From: Clostridiales bacterium UBA1758
GTDB taxonomy: Bacteria; Bacillota; Clostridia; Oscillospirales; UBA1758
Direction of reading: 5' to 3'
Length of the DNA: 22,643 bases
Assembly (NCBI GenBank): GCA_002315595.1
Contig: DCHG01000030.1
Span: forward strand, 58,466-81,108
Position numbers and translations under genes: made by a program. This document shows positions 16,411 to 22,643 of the stretch, piece after piece; position 1 is the first letter of the stretch, and every line of letters starts with the position of its first letter. Below the pieces are notes generated by a model that was given only the letters and a program-made list of their open reading frames with translations, had not been told where the DNA came from and searched no databases.

Positions 16411-16444
16411 AAGCCCCGATGGAAATCATCGGGGCTTTTCTTTG
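16411..16444 (+). terminator. intrinsic terminator after clpX
   Basis: An 11-base-pair stem (AAGCCCCGATG with CATCGGGGCTT) and a GAAAT loop are followed by TTCTTTG. Confidence 0.88.
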
Positions 16445-16468
16445 TTCAAAATATGTGCATGGAAGGAC

Positions 16469-16497
16469 TTGAAAAACATTCATATATCGGGTATAAT
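16469..16497 (+). promoter_or_regulatory. consensus promoter for the serine hydrolase gene
   Basis: TTGAAA (16469-16474), a 17-base spacer and a perfect TATAAT (16492-16497) form the best sigma-A promoter in the chromosomal part of the window, 37 bases before the gene. Confidence 0.8.
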
Positions 16498-16533
16498 CAA
16501 ATAAATCAAGTTGTATTATACTTGGAGGTTATT

Positions 16534-18012
16534 ATGGAACAAGATAAATTTCTTCAGTATGCCACGCCTGAAAGCGAGGGTATTGCTTCGGCTCATATTT
16601 TGAAATTCGTCGAGCAACTCGAAAAAAAAGGCGTCGTGATGCACTCGTACATCATTTTGCGCCACGGCAAGATCGTTTCCGAGGGTTATTATGCCCCGTT
16701 TGATGAAAAGCGTTTTCACAGAATGTATTCCATCAGCAAGAGTTTTGTTTCCGTTGCGATCGGACTTCTTCAACAGGAGGGCAAGATTGACATCAATCAC
16801 CCGATGAGCGAGTATGTTCCCGAACTTGTCGGTGAAACCGATGAACTGTTCAAAAAAACGACCATCCGCGATATGCTGATGATGTCCACCCCACACGATG
16901 CCAATGCCTATGAGTTCACCGATCAGGACTGGCCGAAGGTCTTTTACCATAAATTCCCCGCATCGCACGAACCCGGCGGTATTTTCTCGTATAATACCGG
17001 CGCAACCGTTTTGATGTGCTATCTTGTTGAAAAACTTGCCGGAATGCCGATCCTCGATTATTTGCGAGGAAAGTTCCTCGATAAGGTCGGTTTCTCGAAG
17101 GACGCATGGTGCGTCAAGACGCCTTCGGGCGGATCTTGGGCGGGCTCCGGCATCCTTTGCACGCCGCGTGACCTTGCTAAATTTGCCCTTGTCGTGCAAA
17201 ATAGCGGCAAGTGGAACGGCGAACAACTTCTTCCGGCGGATTATATTGCCGATGCGACGGCGGAACAGATCGCGTCCCGCCCATGCGATATGAATTATGA
17301 AACGGGCTTCGGCTACGGTTATCAGTTCTGGCGCGTGCGCCATAACGGCTTCGCTTGCGTCGGTATGGGCGGTCAATTTGCCGTCATGCTCCCGGATAAG
17401 GATCTCACCCTGATCACGACTGCCGATACGCAGGGTTATGTTGCAGGTGCGGACTATATTCTTGATACTTTCTGGGATGAAATTTACGATAAACTCCGTG
17501 ACGTCGAACTCCCGGTGGATGATGAAATCGCCGAAAAACTCGCAAAGAAACTTGACACTCTCACCCTTCCGTTCCCGCGAGGTGAAATCAGTTCGCCTTT
17601 GGCGGAAAAGTATTCCGGCAAGACCTATCAATTGAAGCCAAATCAGATGGGAATGGAAAAAATCCAGTTTGTATTCGAAAACGGCAAGACCGTGATGAAT
17701 TATACCAACAAGACGGGCGAGCACTCAATTGTCCTTGGTATGGGCAAATGGGAAAAAGGCAAATTCCCCGAAAAGCACTACTATTACGAACAGATTGGCA
17801 CGCCCTCCGGCAGAGAATATGAAAGTATGTCGACGGCGACATGGACGCGTCCGGACGCACTTTTTGTCGAGATCTATATCACCGATCTGTATTGCGGCAA
17901 TATGCACATGAATGTCGCGTTCAAAAATAACACCATCAGTCTGTTCTCCTTCAAGGCGGCGGAATGGTTCTTTGACGAGTATCAGGGATTTGCAATCGGC
18001 GAAGAAATGTAA
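16534..18012 (+). CDS. beta-lactamase-fold serine hydrolase (PF00144-type)
   Basis: The 492-residue protein belongs to the class C beta-lactamase / esterase / peptidase superfamily. The nucleophile motif S66-x-x-K69 is in YSISKSF, and the second motif is FSYNTGA at about residue 155, the form seen in esterase or 6-aminohexanoate-hydrolase-like members rather than true beta-lactamases. A YGYQFW segment and GMGGQ follow, then a C-terminal domain of about 130 residues. There is no signal peptide or transmembrane helix, so it appears cytoplasmic and its substrate is unknown. The ATG at 16534 follows TTGGAGG by 5-6 bases; upstream extension would pass through the promoter. The gene forms its own unit between two terminators. 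Confidence 0.88.
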   Translation: MEQDKFLQYATPESEGIASAHILKFVEQLEKKGVVMHSYIILRHGKIVSEGYYAPFDEKRFHRMYSISKSFVSVAIGLLQQEGKIDINHPMSEYVPELVGETDELFKKTTIRDMLMMSTPHDANAYEFTDQDWPKVFYHKFPASHEPGGIFSYNTGATVLMCYLVEKLAGMPILDYLRGKFLDKVGFSKDAWCVKTPSGGSWAGSGILCTPRDLAKFALVVQNSGKWNGEQLLPADYIADATAEQIASRPCDMNYETGFGYGYQFWRVRHNGFACVGMGGQFAVMLPDKDLTLITTADTQGYVAGADYILDTFWDEIYDKLRDVELPVDDEIAEKLAKKLDTLTLPFPRGEISSPLAEKYSGKTYQLKPNQMGMEKIQFVFENGKTVMNYTNKTGEHSIVLGMGKWEKGKFPEKHYYYEQIGTPSGREYESMSTATWTRPDALFVEIYITDLYCGNMHMNVAFKNNTISLFSFKAAEWFFDEYQGFAIGEEM

Positions 18013-18021
18013 GTTAAAACG

Positions 18022-18064
18022 AAAAAAACTTCCCGTCGCGAATTACGGCGAGAAGTTTTTTTAT
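18022..18064 (+). terminator. intrinsic terminator after the serine hydrolase gene
   Basis: An outer stem AAAACTTC with GAAGTTTT plus an inner imperfect GC stem is followed by TTTTTTTA. It ends about 20 bases before the antiporter start. Confidence 0.8.
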
Positions 18065-18084
18065 AAACGAAAGGAGAAGGACGA

Positions 18085-19266
18085 ATGACCATTTTTTTGT
18101 TGCTAGCCGCAATCGTTATGCTTGCGTGTGTTGCACTGAATAAGTTGTCGAGCAGGCTCGGAATTCCGATGTTGTTGGCGTTTATCCTTCTCGGAATGAC
18201 ATTTGGATCGGACGGTATTTTTAAAATTGAATTTGAAGATTACTTCTTTGCAGAAGAGGTTTGTTCGATCGCACTGATCTTTATCATGTTCTACGGCGGT
18301 TTTGGAACAAATTGGAAGCAGGCACGTCCGGTTGCAGTACCTGCGGCGCTTCTTTCGAGTTTGGGCGTCATACTGACGAGTGGAATGGTTGGTGTTTTCT
18401 GTCATTTTGCACTCAAAATGGATTGGTTGAAGAGTTTTTTGATGGGATCGGTCATTGGATCGACGGATGCCGCATCGGTTTTTTCAATTCTTCGATCCAA
18501 AAAACTCGGCTTGAAATACGGTACTTCATCCCTTCTGGAATTGGAAAGCGGAAGTAATGACCCGTTTTCCTATATGCTGACATCGATTTTTATTTCGATC
18601 ATCCGTGGCGATGCGATAGGAAGTCACATTGTTTATCTTGTTTTCGCACAATTGGTCTATGGCGTTGTGTTTGGAATGATCCTTGCCTTTGTGGCTTCAC
18701 ATATTATAAAAAAGATTTCCTTCGCCTCGGCTGGTTTTGATGCCGTTTTTGTCACTGCGGTGGCATTGCTTGCCTATGCCGTGCCGTCAGCCATTGGTGG
18801 AAACGGGTATTTGAGCGCCTATATTGTCGGAATTGCGCTTGGTAATACTGATTTTCGCGTAAAAAAGACGCTCGTTCCTTTTTTTGACGGATTTACGGGA
18901 ATGATGCAGATGCTGATTTTTTTCCTACTCGGCTTGCTATCGTTTCCGTCAAAACTTCCGCAGATTGCATTGCCGGCATTTGCGATTGCGTTGTTTTTGA
19001 CATTTGTCGCTCGGCCGTTGATGGTGTGGTTGTTGATGAGTCCGTTTTCGCATCGGTGCGGACAATGCCTGACGGTATCGTGGGCAGGATTTCGCGGTGC
19101 GGCGTCGATTGTATTTGCAATTATGGCGATGAGAAATGTCGAGGCAGGATTTGACATTTTCCACACGGTCTATTTTATTGTTTTGTTTTCAATTCTTTTG
19201 CAGGGATCGCTGTTGCCGAAGATCGCAAAAACACTTCTTACCCTGTTTTCTCATTTCTTCCTGTAA
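18085..19266 (+). CDS. NhaP2-like K+(Na+)/H+ antiporter, 3' truncated
   Basis: This 393-residue protein is a polytopic CPA1-type monovalent cation/proton antiporter, hydrophobic throughout with about 11-12 helices. Transport-site residues are visible: T127-D128 in GSTDAAS and N158-D159 in ESGSNDP. A conserved SWAGFRGAASIVFA segment lies near the end of the membrane part. Homologues usually continue after the FSILLQG-SLLPKIAK region with a cytosolic TrkA-C-like regulatory domain of about 100 residues. Here the frame ends within 11 residues in TLLTLFSHFFL, which is antisense sequence of the phage terminase. The native gene therefore appears to stop near codon 382. GAAAGGAGAAGG precedes the ATG. 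Transport could survive, but regulation would be lost. Confidence 0.85.
   Translation: MTIFLLLAAIVMLACVALNKLSSRLGIPMLLAFILLGMTFGSDGIFKIEFEDYFFAEEVCSIALIFIMFYGGFGTNWKQARPVAVPAALLSSLGVILTSGMVGVFCHFALKMDWLKSFLMGSVIGSTDAASVFSILRSKKLGLKYGTSSLLELESGSNDPFSYMLTSIFISIIRGDAIGSHIVYLVFAQLVYGVVFGMILAFVASHIIKKISFASAGFDAVFVTAVALLAYAVPSAIGGNGYLSAYIVGIALGNTDFRVKKTLVPFFDGFTGMMQMLIFFLLGLLSFPSKLPQIALPAFAIALFLTFVARPLMVWLLMSPFSHRCGQCLTVSWAGFRGAASIVFAIMAMRNVEAGFDIFHTVYFIVLFSILLQGSLLPKIAKTLLTLFSHFFL
19225..19245. other. junction between chromosome and phage-like DNA
   Basis: Left of this point the + strand encodes antiporter; right of it the - strand encodes terminase. Both proteins lose likeness to their families in this interval, and codon use changes from the chromosomal style to a different style. 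No clear direct repeat or target duplication is visible within the window. The other end of the element is not included. Confidence 0.65.
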
Positions 19267-20139
19267 ATGTCCGATAGGGTCATACAGAGAATAACGTGTA
19301 CCACAGATAACAATGGGAGTACCTTCAATAGCACGTCCGATAATATCACCAGAAATAACCTCCCACTTATCATCAAGTCTCTGTCTATTCTTAGCTTCCT
19401 CACGTCCTTCTACACAGTCATCCAAATATAAAAGGTTGGTTGCTTCCGAAAGACCTACCTGCCTTGCGTCAATAGATCGACACATAACCGTAGGGAAACG
19501 GGAGTCATGCAAAAGGTTGAATGTCTTTAAGTCAGCGTGGGTAGACACTAACTTACTCTCTGGGAATATATCGTAATAATGATATTCATTAGGCTGCTGA
19601 ATATACTCAAGACAACCACTGTAGAATGACTTTACAAGGTCATCACCCGTACCTTCCATAAGCGTACTCTTATCTGGATACTTACCAGAAATCATGTTTG
19701 TAAAATTGATACCTAACTGAGACTTGCCACAACGCTTTGGCATGGATATGGAAAGGAAGTCCAGTTTCCCGTCCAGAATATCCTGGTATCCTTCCACATA
19801 TCTCTTGAGGTAATGTCTGCGGGGCTGATAGAATTTCTTGTCCAGTGGCTTACCGAACTCTATAGCCTGTAGATAATCGTCAAAGAAATGTGGTGCTCCA
19901 AATATCAGAGAACGGTAAAGCAGGTTATTGAACTGCTCCGCAGCATCAAAGTCAGAACGGGAAACTGCGTCCTGGATAGCCCACCCTATGTATGACCTAA
20001 ATCCGTGGTTCCACTCATGGGCTACAGTAAAGTTTTCCTTCTCATACTCTCTGCATAAACTCAGCATATCCTCATAGGCTGAGAAGTCACGTGGGTTAGC
20101 TTCAATAGCCTTAATAATCTTATCGTGTAATTTAATCAT
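19231..20139 (-). pseudogene. phage terminase large subunit, C-terminally truncated
   Basis: The terminase large subunit powers packaging of phage DNA into the capsid. About 303 native residues remain, covering an N-terminal helical part and the ATPase domain: a Walker A variant MPKRCGKS (133-140), Walker B NLLYLDD (235-241) and a coupling-type segment VICGTRYS (278-284). The C-terminal nuclease domain, normally a further 150-250 residues, is missing. The open frame runs on to base 19189 but its last 13 residues are antisense antiporter. The start has GGAGGGAG 8 bases upstream. Without the nuclease domain it cannot be a working terminase unless the rest is rejoined elsewhere. Confidence 0.78.
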
Positions 20140-20156
20140 AAAAATTCTCCCTCCGA

Positions 20157-20191
20157 AAATAAAATAAGGGTATGGATTTTACACCATACCC
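20157..20191 (-). terminator. intrinsic terminator after the small membrane peptide gene
   Basis: On the - strand, GGGTATGG pairs with CCATACCC (20168-20175 and 20184-20191) around a TGTAAAAT loop, followed by TTATTTTATTTT. It separates the peptide and recombinase genes from the terminase gene, which has its own ribosome binding site. Confidence 0.72.
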
Positions 20192-20203
20192 CATTGGGTA
20201 AAC

Positions 20204-20338
20204 CTACTTCTTAAAGCAGGTATATATCAGTTTGAATGGCAGGCAGCAGAGCCACCACATAGCATAACACATTGACCAGAATATCAATGCCAGTATCTTA
20301 CAACACAGCCAGGTTCCACAAATGATAGCGTATAACAT
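20204..20338 (-). CDS. 44-residue Cys/Trp-rich hydrophobic peptide
   Basis: A short gene starts one base after the recombinase-frame stop, with a perfect AGGAGG 6 bases before its ATG. The product has 44 residues including seven Cys and four Trp, with two CC pairs (LCCK and LCCL) and a WW pair. It is hydrophobic over most of its length and ends with a Lys pair, which fits a single membrane helix with a cytosolic basic tail. I recognise no family. The strong ribosome binding site and the following terminator argue that it is real. Small membrane proteins of this kind are common in phages, where some act in lysis or exclusion, but no function can be assigned. Confidence 0.6.
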   Translation of the reverse strand: MLYAIICGTWLCCKILALIFWSMCYAMWWLCCLPFKLIYTCFKK

Positions 20339-20339
20339 A

Positions 20340-20498
20340 TTATTCCTCCTTCTCTTTAAGCAGAGGTGTATGCTGTCCTTTCACCCAGTCACCGTCTTTT
20401 CCGTACTTATAAAATCCTTCATAAGTCTTACGGTTATTGATAATACTCTGTACGGTACTCAGCACAAACGGCTTTCCGTTTCTTGTGCTGAATCCCTC
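20340..20498 (-). other. in-frame remainder of the serine recombinase after an internal TAA
   Basis: Directly after the TAA at 20499-20501 the same frame continues for 52 codons (EGFSTRNGKPFVLSTVQSI...) to a second TAA at 20340-20342. The segment STRNGKPFVLSTVQSIINN is the characteristic end of a recombinase domain. The stop therefore replaces one residue of a product of about 252 residues. Confidence 0.85.
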
Positions 20499-21098
20499 TT
20501 AATTGAGAATATCCACAATGTCTAAGAGTGTATGGTTCGTATCTCTGAGTTCAAACGCTCTGATAACAACCGGGGCTTCATCCTCATTTATCACCAGTTC
20601 CTTATTCTGAACCTTGTAACCCATAGGGGCACGTCCACCAGAATATCCACCAGTCTTAGCCTTTGCTTTCCTACCACTGGAGGTACGCTTATTGATATTC
20701 TGACGTTCCATATCAGCCACACATAAGGTGAACGCTTCAAGCATTGGGGCAAACACACCAAACGCTTCAAAGTCCTCTGCTATAGAAATCAGCTTCACGT
20801 CCTTCTTGAGAAGCATCATCTTGTAATAGTAGTAAATGTTAATGTCACGTGCCACACGGTCAGACTTCGCTACGATGACTGCTTCATAAGGTGGGTTAGA
20901 AATCTCACCATAGATAATCTCATCAAAGCCAGGTCTTTCCTTAGCACCAGACTCACCTTCATCCTTAAACCACTTCACAATGGTCATATCGTGTTCAGAG
21001 CAGTACGCTTCAATCTGTTCCTGCTGAACTCTCAAACCAAACTTATCTTCACCACACTGTCCGTCTGTGGAAACTCTTACATAGCCGATTACGTTCAT
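20499..21098 (-). CDS. serine site-specific recombinase, interrupted
   Basis: The 199-residue product is a serine recombinase of the resolvase/invertase type. The N-terminal catalytic domain has the nucleophile Ser10 with Arg8 (YVRVSTD) and the Arg pair R81/R84 in SDRVARD. The helix E-like region (ERQNINKRTSSGRKAKAKTG) leads into the recombinase DNA-binding domain (GRAPMGYKV). A single TAA stops it at codon 200, and homologous sequence continues in frame for 52 more codons. The DNA-binding domain is thus cut short, and the protein is probably inactive unless the stop is an error or read through. The ATG has AAGGAGGT 7 bases upstream and a sigma-A-type promoter. Its location next to foreign genes suggests it moved or inverted this element. 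Confidence 0.85.
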   Translation of the reverse strand: MNVIGYVRVSTDGQCGEDKFGLRVQQEQIEAYCSEHDMTIVKWFKDEGESGAKERPGFDEIIYGEISNPPYEAVIVAKSDRVARDINIYYYYKMMLLKKDVKLISIAEDFEAFGVFAPMLEAFTLCVADMERQNINKRTSSGRKAKAKTGGYSGGRAPMGYKVQNKELVINEDEAPVVIRAFELRDTNHTLLDIVDILN

Positions 21099-21115
21099 AT
21101 TGAATACCTCCTTGA

Positions 21116-21153
21116 TTTACGTATACTGTATCACAAGTAAATGGATACGTCAA
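21116..21153 (-). promoter_or_regulatory. promoter for the recombinase, with TTTACG box
   Basis: On the - strand TTGACG (21148-21153), a 17-base spacer and TACAGT (21125-21130) form a promoter 27 bases before the recombinase ATG. The box TTTACGTATA (21116-21125, + strand) touches the -10 and start point, as an operator would. Confidence 0.6.
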
Positions 21154-21232
21154 GGGTCTTTTTATATTTTCGTAAAATTTTACATTTACCTTATTATATG
21201 TAAATAAGGACTTTTTTATTTTGTGAGAATTT

Positions 21233-21432
21233 TTGACGCTCACCCGCCCCTGGGCGGGCGGGGGTGTTATCCCCCCCTCCGGGGGTATGGCTGCGGGGCT
21301 GACTCTGGGACGGGCAGACGCTCCCAGGCTGACCCAGTACGGGAACCGGGGACAGGCTGACCCAGTGACCCAGACCCAGACCCGCAGCCCCGGCAGGCAG
21401 TCAGACCCCGCCCAGGCTGACCCGCTGCGGGC
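21233..21432. repeat. GC-rich non-coding island with CAGGCTGACCC repeats and hairpins
   Basis: About 200 bases of very GC-rich DNA lie between two AT-rich control regions. The 11-base word CAGGCTGACCC occurs exactly three times (21325, 21353, 21413), with further CCCAG(A/T) repeats around it. CCCGCC-CCTG-GGCGGG near 21243-21258 and CCCCC-CTC-(C)GGGGG near 21274-21286 can form hairpins. An open frame runs through it on the + strand, but the codon pattern and content do not look coding. Confidence 0.6.
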
Positions 21433-21444
21433 ACTCATAAAATA

Positions 21445-21508
21445 TTTACGTTTATTCTTGATTTTACTATTGACATTTACGTATAATCTGATATACTGTA
21501 AACGTAAA
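21445..21508 (+). promoter_or_regulatory. promoter for the rightward genes, with TTTACG boxes
   Basis: TTGACA (21470-21475), a 16-base spacer and TATACT (21492-21497) form a strong promoter. The spacer begins with TTTACGTATA, the same 10 bases found at the recombinase promoter. Two more TTTACG/CGTAAA hexamers flank it (21445 forward, 21503 reverse). Confidence 0.7.
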
Positions 21509-21559
21509 CAAAAACAGACCCCGCCCAGGCGGGGCGGGCTAAAATATGGAGGTAGTATT

Positions 21560-21910
21560 ATGAATAAATACACTTTTAATTACAATGGTTTTACTTTTCA
21601 GAGGGTAAATAAAAACTATGCAAGACGTGCATATAAAAACGGTTTAACCGTTGTCATATGCCCTTGTAATCTCAAACCGTTTACACCGTGGCACCCGGAG
21701 CATGACATAAACCGTAAAAGCCGGGAGCAGTTTATAATTGATGAAATAGGGATTGTAAATGATTTTAACAACCTTGTAAATAGTTTTGAATATTATAATT
21801 GCCCTAACTCAGAAACGGGAAAATATGCAGCTTATTATATCCCGGTTATGTATTACGGACGTATTGACGGGGTATTTAGTGAATATGATTATAGTTATAT
21901 GAAACGATAA
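21560..21910 (+). CDS. 116-residue mobile-element protein of unknown function
   Basis: The product begins MNKYTFNYNGFTFQRV and is rich in Tyr and Asn. Two segments stand out: LTVVICPCNLKPFTPWHP near residues 28-45 and FEYYNCPNSETGKYAAYY at about 76-93. The two Cys in ICPCN and one in YNCPN could bind metal. Similar small proteins occur in mobile elements of Firmicutes as far as I recall, but no function is known to me. The ATG at 21560 follows GGAGGT by about 6 bases; longer upstream starts run through the GC island and the promoter. A perfect intrinsic terminator follows, then a DNA translocase gene on the same strand. Confidence 0.72.
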   Translation: MNKYTFNYNGFTFQRVNKNYARRAYKNGLTVVICPCNLKPFTPWHPEHDINRKSREQFIIDEIGIVNDFNNLVNSFEYYNCPNSETGKYAAYYIPVMYYGRIDGVFSEYDYSYMKR

Positions 21911-21915
21911 CACAC

Positions 21916-21947
21916 AGCCCCGGAGAGCCCGCCGGGGCTATTTTTTA
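21916..21947 (+). terminator. intrinsic terminator ahead of the DNA translocase gene
   Basis: AGCCCCGG (21916-21923) pairs perfectly with CCGGGGCT (21932-21939) and is followed by ATTTTTTA. The T-run ends 2-3 bases before the GGAGG ribosome binding site of the next gene, so terminator and translation signal are adjacent. Confidence 0.85.
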
Positions 21948-21963
21948 TGGAGGTATAGAAACC

Positions 21964-22643
21964 ATGATAAAACGATATAAGACCCCAGGAGGGCAGATAT
22001 ACACCCTTTACGGGGATATGTTAGCACAGCCCCATTTACTCATAGCAGGAGCCACGGGGAGCGGTAAAAGCGTAGTCATAAACGGCCTGGTATATACTGC
22101 CCTGTATGACAGCCCCGCCGCCGTGCAATTCATCCTCATAGACCCGAAACGGGTAGAACTCAGCCAATACAAGAAGCTTCCGCATACGCTTATATATGCC
22201 AGTGAACCGGGGGACATGGTAACCGCTCTCAATATGGCTATGCAGTTCACAGAAAACCGCTATAAAGCTATGCAGCGGGACGGGGTGAGGAAATACCCAG
22301 GCGGGGACATTTACGTTATTATTGACGAATTAGCCGACCTAATGACAACGAACAAAAAACAGGTGCAGCCCCTTTTACAACGTCTATGCCAAATTGGACG
22401 TGCTGCCCGTGTCCATGTGATAGCCTGCACCCAGTGCCCACTATCCGTTGTTATTCCTACTCCGATTAAAGTTAATTTTGACAGCCGTTTAGCACTCCGC
22501 ACCAGGTCAGCCCAGGACAGCCGAAATATACTTGATAAAAAAGGCTGTGAGTGCCTGCCCCGTTACGGTCAAGGCTATTATATGACCCCGGAGGGGCTGA
22601 CACTGTACAATATACCCATGATACAAGAGGACGAAATAAACCG
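21964..22643 (+). CDS. FtsK/SpoIIIE-type DNA translocase, 3' partial
   Basis: The frame is open to the window edge for 226 codons. Walker A is GATGSGKS (residues 29-36) and Walker B is IYVIIDELADLM at about 117-128. The FILIDPKRVELSQY and QIGRAARVHVI segments are the typical FtsK/SpoIIIE motor signature. There are no membrane helices before the ATPase core, so this is a compact soluble motor unlike chromosomal FtsK. Such motors occur in conjugative elements, plasmids and some phages, where they move or pack DNA; which one applies is unclear. GGAGG lies about 10 bases before the ATG, just after the terminator T-run. Confidence 0.85.
   Translation, partial: MIKRYKTPGGQIYTLYGDMLAQPHLLIAGATGSGKSVVINGLVYTALYDSPAAVQFILIDPKRVELSQYKKLPHTLIYASEPGDMVTALNMAMQFTENRYKAMQRDGVRKYPGGDIYVIIDELADLMTTNKKQVQPLLQRLCQIGRAARVHVIACTQCPLSVVIPTPIKVNFDSRLALRTRSAQDSRNILDKKGCECLPRYGQGYYMTPEGLTLYNIPMIQEDEIN

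Noticed and set aside
16516..17724. A 402-codon open frame on the - strand opposite the serine hydrolase gene
   Set aside because: It is a mirror frame of a well-supported gene, with no ribosome binding site, no recognisable domain and low-complexity composition. The same applies to long antisense frames opposite ftsZ, trigger factor and clpX.
20499..20501. Stop-codon recoding in a phage as the reason for the internal TAA
   Set aside because: Known gut phage recoding mostly uses TAG or TGA. Neighbouring genes here, including the peptide and terminase, show no further in-frame TAA, and TAA is used as a normal stop nearby.
20322..20726. Two small + strand frames within the recombinase region
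   Set aside because: They are shadows of the recombinase frame and have no ribosome binding sites.
21233..21559. N-terminal extension of the 116-residue protein through the GC island
   Set aside because: It would translate repeats and the strong promoter at 21470-21497; the ATG at 21560 has a proper ribosome binding site and begins the sequence that looks like a protein.
21049..21573. A 174-codon - strand frame across the control region
   Set aside because: It crosses both promoters and the repeats, and its end overlaps the recombinase start in another frame.
1..22643. CRISPR array, tRNA, rRNA, or retron-like reverse transcriptase
   Set aside because: I looked for spaced repeats, cloverleaf-type sequences and RT motifs on both strands and saw none.

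Overview
The window looks like the chromosome of a low-to-mid GC Gram-positive anaerobe of class Clostridia. Three things point there: the fixed order rplS-lepB-rbgA-rnhB-yraN, the paired B12-binding radical SAM and DUF2344 genes, and a DUF1540 Cys-rich mini-protein. An Oscillospirales-like gut or rumen lineage is plausible, but that is inference. Strong AGGAGG-type ribosome binding sites and short overlaps or gaps occur throughout.

Bases 1-19,230 are ordinary chromosome, almost all on the + strand. They hold the end of a wall and division cluster (murG, murA, ftsQ/divIB, ftsZ) closed by a strong terminator, then the radical SAM/DUF2344 pair. A ribosome and secretion operon follows: rplS, with its own promoter and terminator, then lepB, rbgA/ylqF, rnhB, yraN and thrC, with very tight or overlapping spacing. 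Next come a small Cys-rich protein on the opposite strand, a metallophosphoesterase, and the proteostasis block tig, clpP, clpX. This part ends with a beta-lactamase-fold serine hydrolase with a consensus promoter and a cation/proton antiporter that lacks the expected C-terminal domain.

Bases about 19,230-22,643 are foreign in character. The antiporter ends abruptly inside the antisense 3' end of a truncated phage terminase large subunit, so both genes are cut at one junction near 19,225-19,245. Further right, on the - strand, are a 44-residue Cys/Trp-rich membrane peptide and a serine recombinase interrupted by one in-frame TAA. A divergent control region follows, with opposing promoters, TTTACG boxes and a very GC-rich repeat island. 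On the + strand beyond it are a 116-residue protein of unknown function and a compact FtsK/SpoIIIE-type DNA translocase that runs off the window. This is either an integrated or decaying phage-like or conjugative element, or an assembly join; sequence alone cannot decide.

The points most worth checking are the double-truncation junction, the stop codon inside the recombinase, the Cys/Trp-rich peptide, the divergent control region, and the duplicated Lys-rich tail on trigger factor. I did not find a complete, clearly new system.
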